Source: Lycium barbarum
Lineage: Eukaryota; Streptophyta; Magnoliopsida; Solanales; Solanaceae
Direction of reading: 5' to 3'
DNA length: 64,000 nucleotides
NCBI RefSeq assembly: GCF_019175385.1
Contig: NC_083339.1
Span: 26,813,637-26,877,636, forward strand
Below, one piece after another: positions 1 to 11,977 of this stretch (position 1 is its first letter; every line of letters starts with the position of its first letter). The notes beneath the pieces are model-generated. The model saw only the letters and a list, made by a program, of their open reading frames with translations, made no database searches and had not been told where the DNA came from. The position numbers and the translations under genes were made by a program.

Positions 1-1328
1 GGTTGAATAAGGATCGGAAATGATATGAAATGCTGAAAAACGGACAACTTGGAGCTAAATGACGATCCGTAACTCATGTTACGGACCGTAACGTGATCCG
101 TACCAAAGAGGATACGTGCCGCTATGAAGGACAGTCCGTAACTCATATTACGGGCCGTAACGTGTACCGTAAGATGAGGAACATTTCCAGAAATTTGCCA
201 AGTAGTGTCACAGGTTACGCCCCAGAAGGACGGTCTGTAACTTAGGTTACGGGTCGTAACGTCGTGGCGTAACGCATTGGCCACTGAGGCCATGATCCGC
301 TGGGAGATACGGACCGTAACCTGTGTTACGATCCGTCGCATAGTGGCCGTGACATCATGCTGACAAAAGGACGGACCGTAACCTGTGTTACGGTCCGTAA
401 CGATGCCGCGTAAGGGTGTTTTTATGCAGAAACTTGGCACGATTTTTGGCCCTATAAATACTTAAAGTAGGGTTTTAATTTCATATTCTGATTTTTCTTG
501 GGAGCATTAACTTTAGGCTTTGAATATTAGAAGTGGTTGGTGCATTTAAAGCAACAACTTCACTTTTATTCCATATTGTATTCGCATCGTAAGTATATTA
601 TGTTAACTTGTAAGCTTTCTTTGTTAGCCAAAATTATGAGTAGCTAATTTTAATACTAAGGTTGTGGATCCCATGATGGGTATTATGTGAATGGGTTTCT
701 TCTATTGATATATGCATAATGGTTGTTAGTATTTATTCTATCTTTGTGCGTTAGCGATAGGTAATGATTGCAAGCATTAGCCTAAGCCATTATACTAACT
801 TTTCTTGGAAAAGAGAATTAGGATTGGTAAGATTGAATAACAATGACTCGGGGCGTTAACCCTCGTTTAATAGACTAACTTAGGGATAAGAACAAGTCTA
901 AATTGGCATTATTGGTCGCTCTTCGATGTCAACACTTTTATATTTGGAAAAATTATAAAGAGGAAATACGGCCTAACTGTTGGGAAACATTAGGAAGTCT
1001 TTAAGAGATCAAGTGCATATTCTTAGAACAACCATTAAAAATATATCACATTGAAACCTGAAGCATAATATCTAATCAAAATGGGGAACACAACCTTGGT
1101 CTCTCTCTCGCATTAAATACAATTCAAGTCAAAATATTCAATTACATTACTCAACAATTATTTCAAACTGTCCGGAATAGGATTAAAGCCTTTAAAGAAT
1201 AGTATCGCATACAATTAGTATCCTTTTCTCTCCATATTCCCTGTGGGATTCGACCCCAACCTTGTTTGGGTTACTATATTTGACAACGTCCGCTTTACGC
1301 CATTAATAGGTGTAATTTGAGCGTATCA
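1..1328 (+). mobile_element. 3' portion of an LTR of an unidentified retrotransposon family
   Basis: No open reading frame is present. The segment holds a palindrome-rich zone (68-415), a TATA-like TATAAATA near 461, and an LTR-like tail from about 1238 with a CCCTGTGGGATTCGACCCC block resembling the tails of the Athila-like LTRs at 18034 and 28982. It ends in GTATCA. Directly after it come the last 22 bases of a different LTR (1329-1350). The simplest reading is an element inserted into the 5' LTR of the gypsy element at 1329-8929, with its own left part outside the window. The family is not identified. Confidence 0.6.
68..415. repeat. Cluster of imperfect palindromic units with core ACGGNCCGT
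   Basis: At least five units follow the pattern (C)CGTAAC, 4-6 bases, GTTACGG, then CCGTAAC, at roughly 60-110 bp spacing. Examples lie near 68-95, 128-158, 229-262, 308-336 and 372-400. Each forms an inverted repeat, and the core is itself nearly palindromic. The same core recurs in the LTRs at 36506-39007 and 44214-46646. Confidence 0.8.
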
Positions 1329-1350
1329 CTCATCGATTTGGGTCGTGACA
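1329..1350 (+). repeat. Residual end of the 5' LTR
   Basis: These 22 bases match the last 22 bases of the 3' LTR (8908-8929) at all but one position and are followed directly by a primer-binding site. Confidence 0.85.
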
Positions 1351-1354
1351 GAAG

Positions 1355-1366
1355 TGGTATCTGAGA
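1355..1366 (+). other. Primer-binding site, tRNA-iMet type (mutated)
   Basis: TGGTATCTGAGA lies 4 bases after the LTR end. The usual plant iMet-type site begins TGGTATCAGAGC, so two positions differ. Confidence 0.75.
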
Positions 1367-1552
1367 AGTTCCGTGCTAGGGTTGTCTACAAACTGTGTCT
1401 AGTTGAGTCTTGCTTATGGGTGTGTTATGCACCACACTTATAAATAGGAGGCTATAGGACGTTTAGGATGATGTCATTCTTTCACTTTTAGATCGTGCGA
1501 TAGAGCCATGTGTTAAGAGTTTTCCTTCTGATGATTTGTTCCGATTTCAGCG

Positions 1553-2880
1553 ATGTCCTGTAAGAAAGCTACAGCTACCCAGAAGGGCAAGGGACCGACT
1601 GGTAAGGCCACTAGCCGTACTCAGTAGGCTGCTAGGGCTCAGAATGAGTTTCAGAGCGAGAGCCCATCGTAGACATCATGTACCGCGCCTCCAGCACCTG
1701 CCCTAGTTCCTCAGCCAGATGCACCGGGCCTGGATGTGCGGGATGCTATACAGTTATTGACCAGATTGGTAGCCGCCCAGGCTCAGTGGCAGGGAGTTGG
1801 TGTTGATCAGGCAGACCGGGCTGTAGTTCGAGGGTTAAGACTTTCCTCGGATTAAATCCTCCAGAGTTTTCTGTGTTGAAGCAAAATATAGACCCCCGAG
1901 ATTTCATTGATGGTATGCAGAGGACCTTGAGGGTTATGCATACGGATGAGGTCGAGTCAGTGGAGTTAGCTTCGTATAGGCTTTGAGATATTGCAGTACA
2001 GTGGTATCAGACATGGGAGCTATCTAGAAGAGAGAATGCGCTTCCAGTCATTCGGCGAGAGTTTTCGGATGTTTTTATTCTCCATTATTTACCACCAGAA
2101 GTCCGACTAGCCCGAGCAGATAGGTTCTTGCGCATTGAGCAGGGTAGCATGAGTGTTCAAGAGTACAGTGTATACTTCGACTCCTTGGCCAGATATGCCC
2201 CAGCTATGGTGGCTGAAATGGATGATCGAGTTCATCGTTTTGTGGCTGGTTTAGGACCACATTTGATTGATGAGTGTACGATAGCTGTGTTACAGCCAGC
2301 CATGGATATTTCCCGTATACATACTTATGCACAGAATCTGGAAGATCGTAAGCGTCAACGGAGGACAGAGCGTGAGCGTGACCGGGGCCATGGTAAGAGG
2401 GACAGATCTTTAGATATCGGGGGTGAGTTCAGAGGAGGACAGAGATATCAGTATTCCCGGTATCCATTCCATTCAGCAGGGAGTGCACCTCCGCAGTTTT
2501 CAGGTCCGAGATTTGATCGATCTTCTTATTCTTGAGTAGGTCAAAGTTCTAGAGCTTCGGGCTCTCAGCATAGATTGGAGTCAGGACAGATGAGACCACC
2601 TTTGCTGCGGTGTGCCAAGTATGGCAAGTTACATGCAGGACAGTGTCGGTTGGGGTCAGATGCTTGTGGTCAGCCAGGTCATAGGATGCGCTAGTGCCCA
2701 ATGAGAGAAAGTGGGGTATGGTTTAGCCCACAAGGTCCGTAGCTGGTTCTTCTTCTGCAGTGTGCCCTTCAGGGCAAGGTTCTTAGATACCAGCAGGATG
2801 TAGTAGTGGAAGGAGTCGAGCGTCTAGCTCGAGCGGTCCTCAGAATCGCATTTATGCATTAGCTGGTAGACAGGATTGTG
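1553..2880 (+). pseudogene. Gag pseudogene of the gypsy element
   Basis: The likely original start is the ATG at 1553, whose lysine-rich start (M-S-C-K-K) parallels the intact gag start at 39218 (M-P-K-K-K-K). The first stop comes after about 24 codons, and further stops and frameshifts follow. The capsid-like core is recognisable at 1855-2360, with a long open piece at 2128-2535. It contains the stretch about parts of the chain that mirrors 39818-40050 of the better copy, then an Arg/Glu-rich and Ser/Gly/Gln-rich tail. A degenerate zinc-knuckle-like CAKYGK...H...C sequence lies near 2610-2650. Gag would form the virus-like particle. The frame is too broken to yield a full product. Confidence 0.85.
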
Positions 2881-5800
2881 AGTCGTCTCCTGATGTTGTT
2901 ACAGGTATATTATCAGTTTCCTCCTATGATGTATATGCACTGATTGACCCAGGTTCCACGTTATCATATGTTACTCCATTTGTTGCCGGCAAGTTTGGGA
3001 AGAGCCCGAGTTCATTCAACCTTTTGAGGTGTCGACACTAATTGGTGATCCAATTATAGCTAGGAGAGTATATCGAAGTTGTGTAGTGGTAGTTTGCAAT
3101 CGCCACACCCTAGCAGACTTGATTGAGTTATACATGATTGATTTTGATATTATTATGGGTATGGATTGGTTGGCTTCCTGTTATGCTAATGTTGATTGCA
3201 GAACAAAGATAGTTCAATTTCAATTTCCAGGCGAGCCACCAAGAGTGGAAGGGAAATGCTGCTTCGCCGAGGGGTAGGTTTATTTCCTACCTCAAGGCAA
3301 GAAAGATGATTAGAAAAGGGTACATTTATCACCTGGTTCGGGTTCAGGATGTGCAAGCAGAGTCACCGACCCTTCCGTTTGTCCCGGTGGTTATTGAGTT
3401 CCAGAGGTGTTTCCAGATAAGCTTCCAGGCATTCCATTAGAACGAGAGATTGATTTCACTATCGATATATTGCCAGATACTCAGCCAATATCCATCCCTC
3501 CTTATAGAATGGCACCTGCGGAGTTGAAGGAACAGAAGGAGCAATTGAAGGATTTACTTGAGAAGGGTTTTATTAGACCTAGTACATCGCCGTGGGGAGC
3601 GCCAGTGTTATTTGTAAGAAAGAAGGATGGCACCTTGCGAATGTGTATTGATTATCGGCAACTGAATAAGGTGACCATACAGAATAAATACCCATTTCCG
3701 AGGATAGATGACCTGTTTGATCAACTACAAGGCGCCAAGTATTTCTCGAAGATAGACTTGAGATCGGGGTATCATAAGGTCAGGGTGAAGGAGGAAGACA
3801 TCTCGAAAATGGAATTCAGGACTAGATATGGGCATTATGAGTTTCGTGTTATGTCGTTCGGGTTAACTAATGCTCCAGCTGTATTCATGGACCTGATGAA
3901 TCGTGTATTCAGACCCTTTCTAGATCTGTTCGTGATTGTGTTTATAGATGATATTCTGGTTTATTCACCGTCAGAGGCTGAGCATGCAGAACATCTACGA
4001 GCAATGCTTAGAGTTCTTCGAGATAGAGAGTTGTATGCAAAGTTTTCCAAATGTGAGTTCTGGTTGAACTCCGTGGCTTTTCTTGGTCACATTATTTCTG
4101 ATGAAGGCATTAGAGTGGATACCCAAAAGATTGAAGCTGTGAAGAATTGGCCAAGGCCCATGACACCAACAGAGATACATAGTTTCTTGGGTTTGGCTGG
4201 ATATTATAGAAGGTTCGTAGAAGGATTTTCCTCTCTGTCAGCCTCGTTGACTAAGCTGACTCAGAAATCAGCTAAGTTTCAGTGGACAGATGCTTGTGAG
4301 CGAAGTTTTTAGATATTAAAGTACAAGTTGACCTCAGCACCTGTCTTGACTCTTCCAGAGGGAACAAATAGTTATATGATTTATTGTGATGCTTCAGGTA
4401 TTGGGTTGGGCTGTGTACTGATGCAGCACGGTAAGGTTATTGCTTATGCTTCTAGACAGCTGAAGAAGCACGAGAAGAATTATCCAACCCATGATCTTGA
4501 GTTAGTTGCAGTGATCCATGCTTTAAAAATGTGGAGGCATTATTTATAAGGTGTTCATGTGGATATCTATACCAACCATAAGAGTCTCCAGTATATATTT
4601 AAGCAGAAGGACTTGAACTTACGTCAGAGGCGATAGCTAGAGTTACTAAAAGATTATGACGTTGATATTTTGTACCATCCTGGGAAGGCCAATGTAGTAG
4701 TCGATGCTCTTAGTCGTAAATCCATGGGCAGCTTGTCACATTTGCAGCCAGAGAAAAGAGAACTAGCCCATGATGTTTGTCAGCTAGCCAGTTTGGGAGT
4801 CTGGTTGATAGACTCAGGTGATACAGGAGTTACAGTTCAGGATACAACGATGTCATCTTTGGTAGCGGAGATAAAGGAGCGTCAGTACGAGGATCCTGTT
4901 TTAGTTCACTATCGAGATACAGCTCCACAGAAAGAAAAGACACCCTTCGTGATCACATGAGATGGAGTACTCAGGTATCGAGGTAGACTGTGCGCTCCTA
5001 ATATTGCAGGCCTCCGTCAGCAAGTTATGGTGGAAGCCCATTATTCTCGCTATTCTATCCATCCGGGCACAACAAAGATGTATCATGATCTCAAGGAAGT
5101 GTATTGGTGGGATGGGATGAAGAAAGATATAGTGGAGTTTGTCGCTCAGTGCCCAAATTGTCAGCAAGTCAAGATAGAGCACCAGAAGCCTAAAGGTTTA
5201 TTGCAGGCGATGGAGATTCTGACATGGAAATGGGAGGTAATTAATATGGATTTCATTACAGGTTTTTCCCATACGCAGCGGAAGTATGATTCAATACGGG
5301 TCATAGTTGATAGACTTACAAAGTCCGCTCATTTCCTACCTGTCAGAACGATTTATTCAGCTGAAGATTATGCGAAGCTTCATCTTAAAGATATTGTACG
5401 ACTTCATGGTGTCCCTACATCCATTATTTCAGATAGAGGAGCGTAGTTCACAACTAACTTCTGGAAATCTTTTTAGAATGGATTGGGGACCCAGGTGAGT
5501 CTTAGTACCGCATTCATCCGCAGACAGACAAACAAGCGGAGCGTACTTTACAGACACTGAAGGATATGCTAAGAGCTTCTGTACTTGATTTTCAAGGTAG
5601 TTGGGATGATTATTTACCTCTTATTGAGTTTGCCTATAATAACAGTTATCATTCTAGTATCCAGATGGCTCTTTATGAGGCTTTATATGGGCGGAGATGT
5701 AGATCCCCTATAGGGTGGTTTGATGTTGGAGAAAATCAGCTAGTAGGCCTAGATTTAATTCAGCAAGCAGTTGATAAGGTGAACGATTCAGGAAAGATTA

Positions 5801-6320
5801 CTAGCAGCACAGAGTCGACAGAAATCCTATGCAGATAATCGGCGACGCTAGTTAGAGCTTGAGGTAGGTGATTGGGTCTTCCTGAAAGTCTCACCTATGA
5901 AGGGAGTGATGAGGTTTGGCAAGAAGGGTAAATTGAGCCCTCGATACATTAGACCATATAGAATCATTCGCACAGTGGGTAAGGTAGGATATGAGTTAGA
6001 ACTGCCTTCCGAGTTGGAGTCTATACATTCGGTATTTCATATATCGATGCTCCGCAAGTGTATAGGAGATCCCTTTAGGATTGTACTGATAGATAATATC
6101 CAGGTGACCGAGCAGTTATCATATGAAGAGACCCTAGTGGCTATATTGGATAGACAGGTTTGTTGGTTCCAAACTAAAGATGTGGCTTCTGTTAAAGTAC
6201 TCTGGAGAAATAATAATGTTGAAGAAATGACTTGGGAAGCTGAAGAGGAGATGAAGGCTAAGTACTCGTACTTATTTTCGTTGTCCAAGGAGGCTCAGTG
6301 TGAGTCATCATCACCCCCAG
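2881..6320 (+). pseudogene. Pol pseudogene: protease, RT, RNase H, integrase, chromodomain-like end
   Basis: Open pieces follow each other in collinear order. The protease region includes the IDPGST active-site motif near 2943 and continues in 3029-3277. RT occupies 3407-4312, with catalytic FIDDILVYS near 3946. RNase H lies in 4328-4549 ([10 protein letters not shown]), followed by a connection segment at 4670-4960. The integrase zinc-binding region (HH...CPNCQQVK) and first catalytic Asp lie in 5027-5446. The rest of integrase is in 5566-5838 and the C-terminal chromodomain-like region in 5897-6300 (LDRQV...VLWRNNN). In-frame stops interrupt it near 4310, 4547, 4636, 4958 and 5444, with frameshifts near 3277, 5500 and 5800. 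It is collinear with the pol at 40543-43971 but diverged. No full-length product is possible. Confidence 0.9.
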
Positions 6321-6487
6321 GTATTGATTTTATTTATAGATATTGTGATTGGTCGTGTGAGGCCATGGTATTGTATATTTTAGCATGTGGTCCTGTGTGG
6401 CATTGTATTGGGTTGCTGTGTACAGGTGGGATTGGTATATTTACAAGGGAGACTTTGCCAATTTTTTTATAACTTATGACTTGCGTG

Positions 6488-6507
6488 AACATTCGAGGAC
6501 GAATGTT
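6488..6507 (+). other. Perfect hairpin just 5' of the polypurine tract
   Basis: AACATTCG, loop AGGA, CGAATGTT: 8-bp perfect arms, ending a few bases before the polypurine tract. Counterparts with different arms are at 11956-11974, 34681-34698, 36470-36489 and 44178-44197. Confidence 0.85.
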
Positions 6508-6509
6508 TC

Positions 6510-6523
6510 TAAGGGGGGAAGAA
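6510..6523 (+). other. Polypurine tract
   Basis: TAAGGGGGGAAGAA immediately precedes the TGTTATACC start of the 3' LTR; this is the expected plus-strand priming site. Confidence 0.85.
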
Positions 6524-8729
6524 TGTTATACCCCATGGTTTGGCATGTTAAGACCTGTCGTATGTTAGTCGTCATAGTCTTGGACGGGGATTACCTTTGA
6601 GGCCAAAGGAAATTAAGCATGCTCATGTTATGTAGGTGAAGGCTTAAGTTGATGCTTAATGAGAATCGGAAGGATTAGAGGTTAAAAAGATCTGATGGGA
6701 ACAAGTTTAACTGAAGGGACATTTTGACGACTAATTTGACGGACCGCAGGATGTTTGACAGCCCGTCAAATAGTGAGGCTCCATCGTATAACGGTTACGG
6801 AAAGGTATGGATTTGTTGGAATGTTGACGGTCCATTTGACGGATCGCAGAATGTTTGACGATCTGTCAAATCCACCGTCAAAGTGAGTCGGCGGGATTTT
6901 AAGTGACTCTTTATATTTCTTTTTGCCTCATTTGGATTCATTATTTTTCCAAACCAGACCCTAAAATTCTCTAGAACCCTCTCCTCAAGTCTATGTGCTA
7001 ATCTATACCAAATCCAAGAAGATCAAGTGATTCAAGTGCTAGAAAGCCCACTAGGGTTTGACAAGATCACGAATTCTTGTGGTTCTTAAGTTGGAGACTT
7101 CACCCTAATGGAATAATTTGATCCAAGGCTTGTTCCCAAGTGATAAAAGGTTAGTTGTCATGTCCATCTCCATATTATTGAGAATATTTGGTTGTAAACA
7201 ACTTGTTTGAGAAAATAAAGTGGAAAAGGAAGTTCAAATGTTGATTTGATGATATTAGGAGTAGTAGATTAACTTGAGTTGTAATTGTTGGAGTACTTTG
7301 GGTATAATCTTACTATGAATGATAGTAATGATGACGAGGAAGTGTGATATATGAGTGTATATAGAGTTGTGCTGGAATTGTTGTTGGGTGTTGATTATAG
7401 AAAGGAATTTTGGGCATTAAATGAAGTCTTTTGATTATGGAATTGATGATAATGTCATAGTTGATTCGTAGCTGTTTTATCATATAAATGGAAGTCGATA
7501 AAATAGGGGAAACGCTGCCCAAATTTCGCTAATTCATTAATTTCGCTAGTTGGAACTTAAGTAGTGTTTTCTAGACCTAACTTTAGTGTAAATCCTTTTG
7601 GATGTAGACTTTGCAAACTTGGAAGGAGAACGTTAAGTGATTATGGAGACGTTAAGGTATGTTAAGGCTAACTTTCTTTCATTTTTGGCATGATCTTATG
7701 ATATGAACCAACAAGTGAGTAAATGAGCTTCCATATTACTCTACTCTTAGAAGCACTAGGAGTACTTCAGTCATTGATGTTCCTGTACCCCTTTTATGAT
7801 TGTTCCTTCTATTCATGGGTCTTGAAAGTTCTTATATTGATGATATTACCTCAAAAGATGTCTATCGGAGGTAGTACGACCTTATGTCACTCCAAGAGTT
7901 CTATGTATTCAGTTTATTCATGCATTGCATTTATATATTCATATGCATATTGAACCGTGGCCAGAAACCATTATATACGCATATATTATATGTATATGGG
8001 GTATGGGGAAGGGATAGGCGTTATATACGCGTTACCACCTGATCAGCTGGTGCACAGTGATGATGAGATATGGATCGGGCTGCACGTTCCGCAGCAATGT
8101 ATATTATGATGATGATGATGATGGCCGCAGAGAGACCGATGGGTTATGAGATATGGATCGGGCTGAACGTTTCTCAGCACTATGACCTACATGTATATAC
8201 ATGATTTTCATAGAGAGCATGCATATCATACGCCCTCAGTGGCACTTTCAGTTATACGGATTTATTCAGATACTTATAGATATTCAGTCATACAGATGTA
8301 TTCGGTTGATCAGTTTGATCTTTGAGTTTTAGATTCCTTTCATGATTCTTATGTATATGTTACTTTACTCTTATGCCTTACATACTCAGTACATTATCTG
8401 TACTGACTCCCCTATTGCTTGGGGGGTTGCGTTCATGCCCGCAGGATCAGGTAGACAGACAGGCGGTCCAGCTCAGTAAGATCTCCATCCAGCGGTGGTC
8501 AGTGCGCTCCACTTGATCCGGAGCTGCAGTTTATTTTGTTATGCCATTCTTTTGAGATGTATATGCATATGGGTACGACGGGGCCCTGTCCCGTCCTTTC
8601 TACAGCTTTATACTCCAGTAGAGGTCTATAGACAGTTGTATGTATTTGACAGATGATGTAGCCTTGCCGGTTCTTATTCTTTTGTGTACAGCAAATGTAG
8701 CGGCCTAGTTGGCTTGCACTGTTCTTTCA

Positions 8730-8776
<47 letters not shown>

Positions 8777-8929
8777 GAGTTCATGATGCAATCCTTCCAT
8801 GAGTCAGTGTAGCTCAGATTGTGTGATTTGTGGGCCCTTGTTATTTAGTGTTATCCAGGTACGAGTATAGGGGTGTTTGGTCACTAGGGATCAGGCACTC
8901 GTCACGGCTCATCGGTTTGGGTCGTGACA
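6524..8929 (+). repeat. 3' LTR of the first gypsy element (2406 bp)
   Basis: Starts TGTTATACC after the polypurine tract and ends GGGTCGTGACA. Inside are palindromic TTTGAC/GTCAAA words with CGGACCG or CGGTCC cores (6735-6885), a TATA-like TTTATATTTC near 6907, a splice-donor-like block AAGGTATGTTAAGGCTAAC (7654-7672), a TA microsatellite (8732-8771) and a perfect hairpin at 8387-8405. The ORFs inside it have no recognisable domain and I treat them as chance. Confidence 0.9.
8732..8771. repeat. (TA)n microsatellite
   Basis: About 20 TA units within the 3' LTR. A longer TA run occurs at the corresponding place of the LTR at 36506 (38400-38479). Confidence 0.95.
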
Positions 8930-9931
8930 TATACGACCGTAGTATAACGTCGGATGATGAAGGGAGTTAGAAATAACCTTTTGCTTCATTTTAGTTATTC
9001 AGAGCATAATAAGAGGACATGATACTAGCAGATGGTTAGTAGAAGAATAATGAGTAAGTTTTGAGTAGATACAGTGAATTAATGATTACAGCAGGACTAG
9101 TACAGTATGATTTGATATCCTTAGTCAGGTTAACACTAGTGAATGAGTAACAATTTGAATACATTGAATGCCTGTTAGAACCCAAGGGGTTTAAGTTAAA
9201 TTTGAAGTATAGTGATTAGGGGAAGAAGAAATCAGTTAAGCCGTAAGAGAGCAAACCAGAGATGAATAGCTTTTAAGAGTTATCAAAAAGGAGGTTTCCC
9301 TAAGATTGGTAGTGTGAGCAGAGTTAAGTCATTAAGAGTATGTATGATAGTTGCGAATACATTAGTTTTCCGTTTATGTAAATAACTTAGTTTTTCTAGT
9401 AAGAAAGATTGCTCAGAAGTGAGTCGAAAGGTGAGTCGTCAGTGACGTAAAGTGAAAAGACTTGCAGAACATAAGGAAAGTTGTTTGGACCCCGAGGATA
9501 GTAGTGTTGCTGTTCAGAACGGGGCTGAATCCTCCTTAGTAGCCGAAATGAAGGGGAAGCAGTTTAGTGATCCCTACTTATTGTAGCCGAAGGAGGGGAT
9601 TCACAAACACAAGACTACGACTTTTGAACAAGGGGGAGATGATGATACTTTAAGGTATAGAGGCAGACTATGCGTTCCAGACATAGATGGGCTCAGAGAT
9701 CAAATTATGTCTGAAGCCCACAATTCTAGGTATTCTATTCATCCAGGTTCCACAAAGATGTATCATGATCTTAAGGAGATTTGTTGGTGGAACCAGGGGC
9801 GGATCTACCTTAGTGTGAGGGGTGTCACGTGACACTGCTTCATTGGAAAATTTTACTAAATACGTATATATTATTAAAAGGAAACAGTGAAACAATGAAT
9901 ATAATATAAGGTGACACTCCTAGACACTAAA

Positions 9932-9999
9932 GACCACGTAGCTCAAGCGGTTAGGTGCTTAGATTTTCAAATGAGTGCACGAGTTCGATTCGCCGCGGC
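9932..9999 (+). other. tRNA-like A-box/B-box region inside the hAT element
   Basis: A-box-like TAGCTCAAGCGG (9939-9950) and B-box-like GTTCGATTC (9983-9991) are about 40 bases apart, as in tRNA genes or tRNA-derived SINE heads. No complete cloverleaf is evident, so I call it tRNA-like, not a tRNA gene. Confidence 0.5.
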
Positions 10000-10056
10000 A
10001 TCATTTAGTTTTGTAGAACTTTTGCTCCTCACCTAAAAAATGATATACTACATTTC

Positions 10057-10118
10057 AGGATCGAACCTATGACCTCTTGTAAGTTATCAAAACTTAAACC
10101 ACTTGATCCAAACTCACA
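10057..10118 (-). other. Second tRNA-like A-box/B-box region, opposite strand
   Basis: On the minus strand, A-box-like TGGATCAAGTGG (10099-10110) is followed by B-box-like GGTTCGATCC (10059-10068). It faces the plus-strand unit at 9932-9999, giving a convergent pair. Confidence 0.5.
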
Positions 10119-11955
10119 CTTTTAGATTAGAGTGACAATAAATTACTTAGACCATAAAGAAGGATCTCTCACCTTCTTCCTCGTCAATGAAATTGATTAA
10201 GAATAATTAATGAAATTACATGAATAATGAGTTGTTTCGTGATCATTTGGTGCGCTATATAAAAAAAGTATTTGGTATTATTTATAATGAGGTTATTTTG
10301 AATACATTTCACAAAAACAAAACTCATTGAGAAAAGTTAAGGTGTTTTTTTTAAAAAAACAAAATTATAGTAACGCACGCGAATTGTGTTTCGTTTATAT
10401 TTTGTTCTTTTTTAATATGGTGTTGCATTGTTTTATTTATTATTTCTCATTTTAAAATATGACACTGGTGACCAAAAATCCTGCATACGCCACTGGGTGG
10501 AACGACATGAAAAAGAACGTAGCAGATTTTGTGGCTAAGTGTCCAGATTGCCAACAAGTGAAAGCTAAACACCAGAGTCATGGTAGGTTGGCTCAGAGTA
10601 TAGAAATTCCCGTTTGGAAATGGGAGATGATAAACATAGACTTCATAACAGGTTTACCTCACTCCTTTTGAAAGCATGATTTGAGTTGGGTAATCATAGA
10701 CCTACTTACCAAGTCAACTCACTTTTTGCCAGTGAAGACTATAGATTCATCAGAGGATTATGCTAAGTGGTATATCCAGGAAATTATCTGCTTGCATGGG
10801 AATCCTTTTTCCATTATTTTAGATCGTGGCACTCAGTTCACAACGAGCTCTTAGAAGTCCTTTCAGAAAGGATTGGGCACAAGGGTGAACCTAAGCATAA
10901 CTTTTCATCCTCAGACAGATGGCCAGGCAGAGCGCACTATTCAGACTTTTGAGGATATGTTGAGAGCATGTGTCCTAGATTTCAAAAGTAATTGGGATGA
11001 CTATTTGCCTCTCATTGAGTTTGCTTATAATAACAGTTACAACTCTAGTATCTAGATGGCATTGTTTGAGGCCTTGTATGGGCGGAGATGTAGGTCGTCA
11101 ATTGGTTGGTTTGAGATTGGTGAAGCAGAGTTGTTAGGGCCATACTTGGTTTATTAGGTTATGCAAAAAGTCAAGTTAATTCAGGAGCGGTTGAAAACGG
11201 CTCAGAGTCACCAAAAGTCCTATTCGGATATGCGGCGTAGAGACTTAGAATTCCAAGTTGATAATTGGGTGTTTCTGAAAGTTTCGCCTAAGAAAGACGT
11301 TATGAGATTCCGCTATATTGGGACTTATAGAATCCTGCGAAGGATCGGGCAAGTGGCTTATGAGTTACAATTGCCACAAGAATTAGCTACCGTACACCCA
11401 GTGTTTCATGTGTCTATGTTGAAGAAATTCATGGGGACTCGTCTCTGGTTGTTCCTACAGATATCACAGGGGTTAAAGATAGCATGTCTTACGAAGCTAT
11501 TCCAGTGGCTATCCTTGATCGTCAAATCCGCAAGTTGAGAACTAAAGAGATTGCTTCAGTGAAAGTGCTATAGAGAAATTAGAAAGTTGAAGAGGATACG
11601 TGGGAGGCCGAAGAGGACATGAAGTCCAGATATCCCCATCTCTTTGAAGAGCAAGCAGAAAATGTTGAAGGTAACTAACCTTTTCATTCAGATGCTTCTA
11701 GTATAATCTACATATTTTTCAATGTCCAGTCAGTCCACTATTCAGCCAGTCTAGTATTCAGTCAGCTGAGTATTCAGTCAGTTCAGTAGACATTCAGCTC
11801 AGTAATCATGTATTCATTCAGATCAGTAAGCATGTGTTCACGTCAGCTCAGTGATCACGTGCCTCAGCTAATCAGTTTCACGTATATGAGTTACAGAGTA
11901 AACTCTGCCAAGCTTCCGTAGAGTCTCAGAATTAGCCTCGATTATAACCAAGACC

Positions 11956-11974
11956 ATCATTCGAGAAGAATGAT
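11956..11974 (+). other. Perfect hairpin 5' of the polypurine tract (second gypsy element)
   Basis: ATCATTC, loop GAGAA, GAATGAT: 7-bp perfect arms at the same position relative to the polypurine tract as 6488-6507, with partly different arm sequence. Confidence 0.8.
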
Positions 11975-11977
11975 CCC

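Larger units (their letters stand above)
1329..8929 (+). mobile_element. Decayed Ty3/gypsy (chromovirus, Tekay-like) retrotransposon
   Basis: The order is remnant 5' LTR end (1329-1350), primer-binding site, gag, pol (protease, RT, RNase H, integrase, chromodomain-like tail), polypurine tract and 3' LTR (6524-8929). The 5' remnant and the 3' LTR end share a tail matching at 21 of 22 bases (CTCATCG[A/G]TTTGGGTCGTGACA). Order and long LTR fit the chromovirus Tekay/Del lineage; the lineage call is from memory of the family. Many stops show it cannot encode its own proteins. The 3' LTR abuts the interior of another gypsy element (8930 on), so it probably inserted into that one. Confidence 0.88.
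9794..10495. mobile_element. Non-autonomous hAT element, 702 bp
   Basis: The element is bounded by a perfect 8-bp direct repeat GGTGGAAC (9786-9793 and 10496-10503), which restores the interrupted integrase sequence when one copy is removed. Termini are CAGGGGCGGATC and, inverted, CAGTGGCGTATG. An 8-bp TSD and CAG...GGCG ends are hallmarks of hAT. No transposase ORF is present. Two tRNA-like promoter regions lie inside in opposite orientations. A related 3' end is at about 47400-47488. Confidence 0.9.
9460..11680 (+). pseudogene. Pol pseudogene (integrase and chromodomain-like end), interrupted by a hAT element
   Basis: The recognisable part begins just before the integrase zinc-binding region. 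It has RGRLCVPD near 9660 and H...H in 9718-9775, is interrupted at 9794-10495, then resumes with the CPDCQQVK cysteine pair. Next come the first catalytic region (INIDFITGLP) and [13 protein letters not shown] near 10910-10945 holding the last catalytic residue. The second catalytic Asp region reads LDRGTQF near 10821. The C-terminal part is at 11161-11680, ending with an SRYPHLF-like motif. In-frame stops occur near 9584, 10669, 10852, 11053 and 11156. A frame change follows about 11430. It is not functional. Confidence 0.85.

Noticed and set aside
68..415. CRISPR-like spaced repeats
   Set aside because: Irregular spacing, imperfect palindromes, a eukaryotic LTR setting and no associated genes.
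2881..6320. Endogenous pararetrovirus (RT and RNase H similar to caulimovirids)
   Set aside because: Integrase, LTRs, primer site and polypurine tract identify a Ty3/gypsy retrotransposon; no movement-protein region is seen.
9932..10118. Possible functional tRNA genes
   Set aside because: A and B boxes exist, but no complete cloverleaf, acceptor stem or terminator is evident and both lie inside a transposon.
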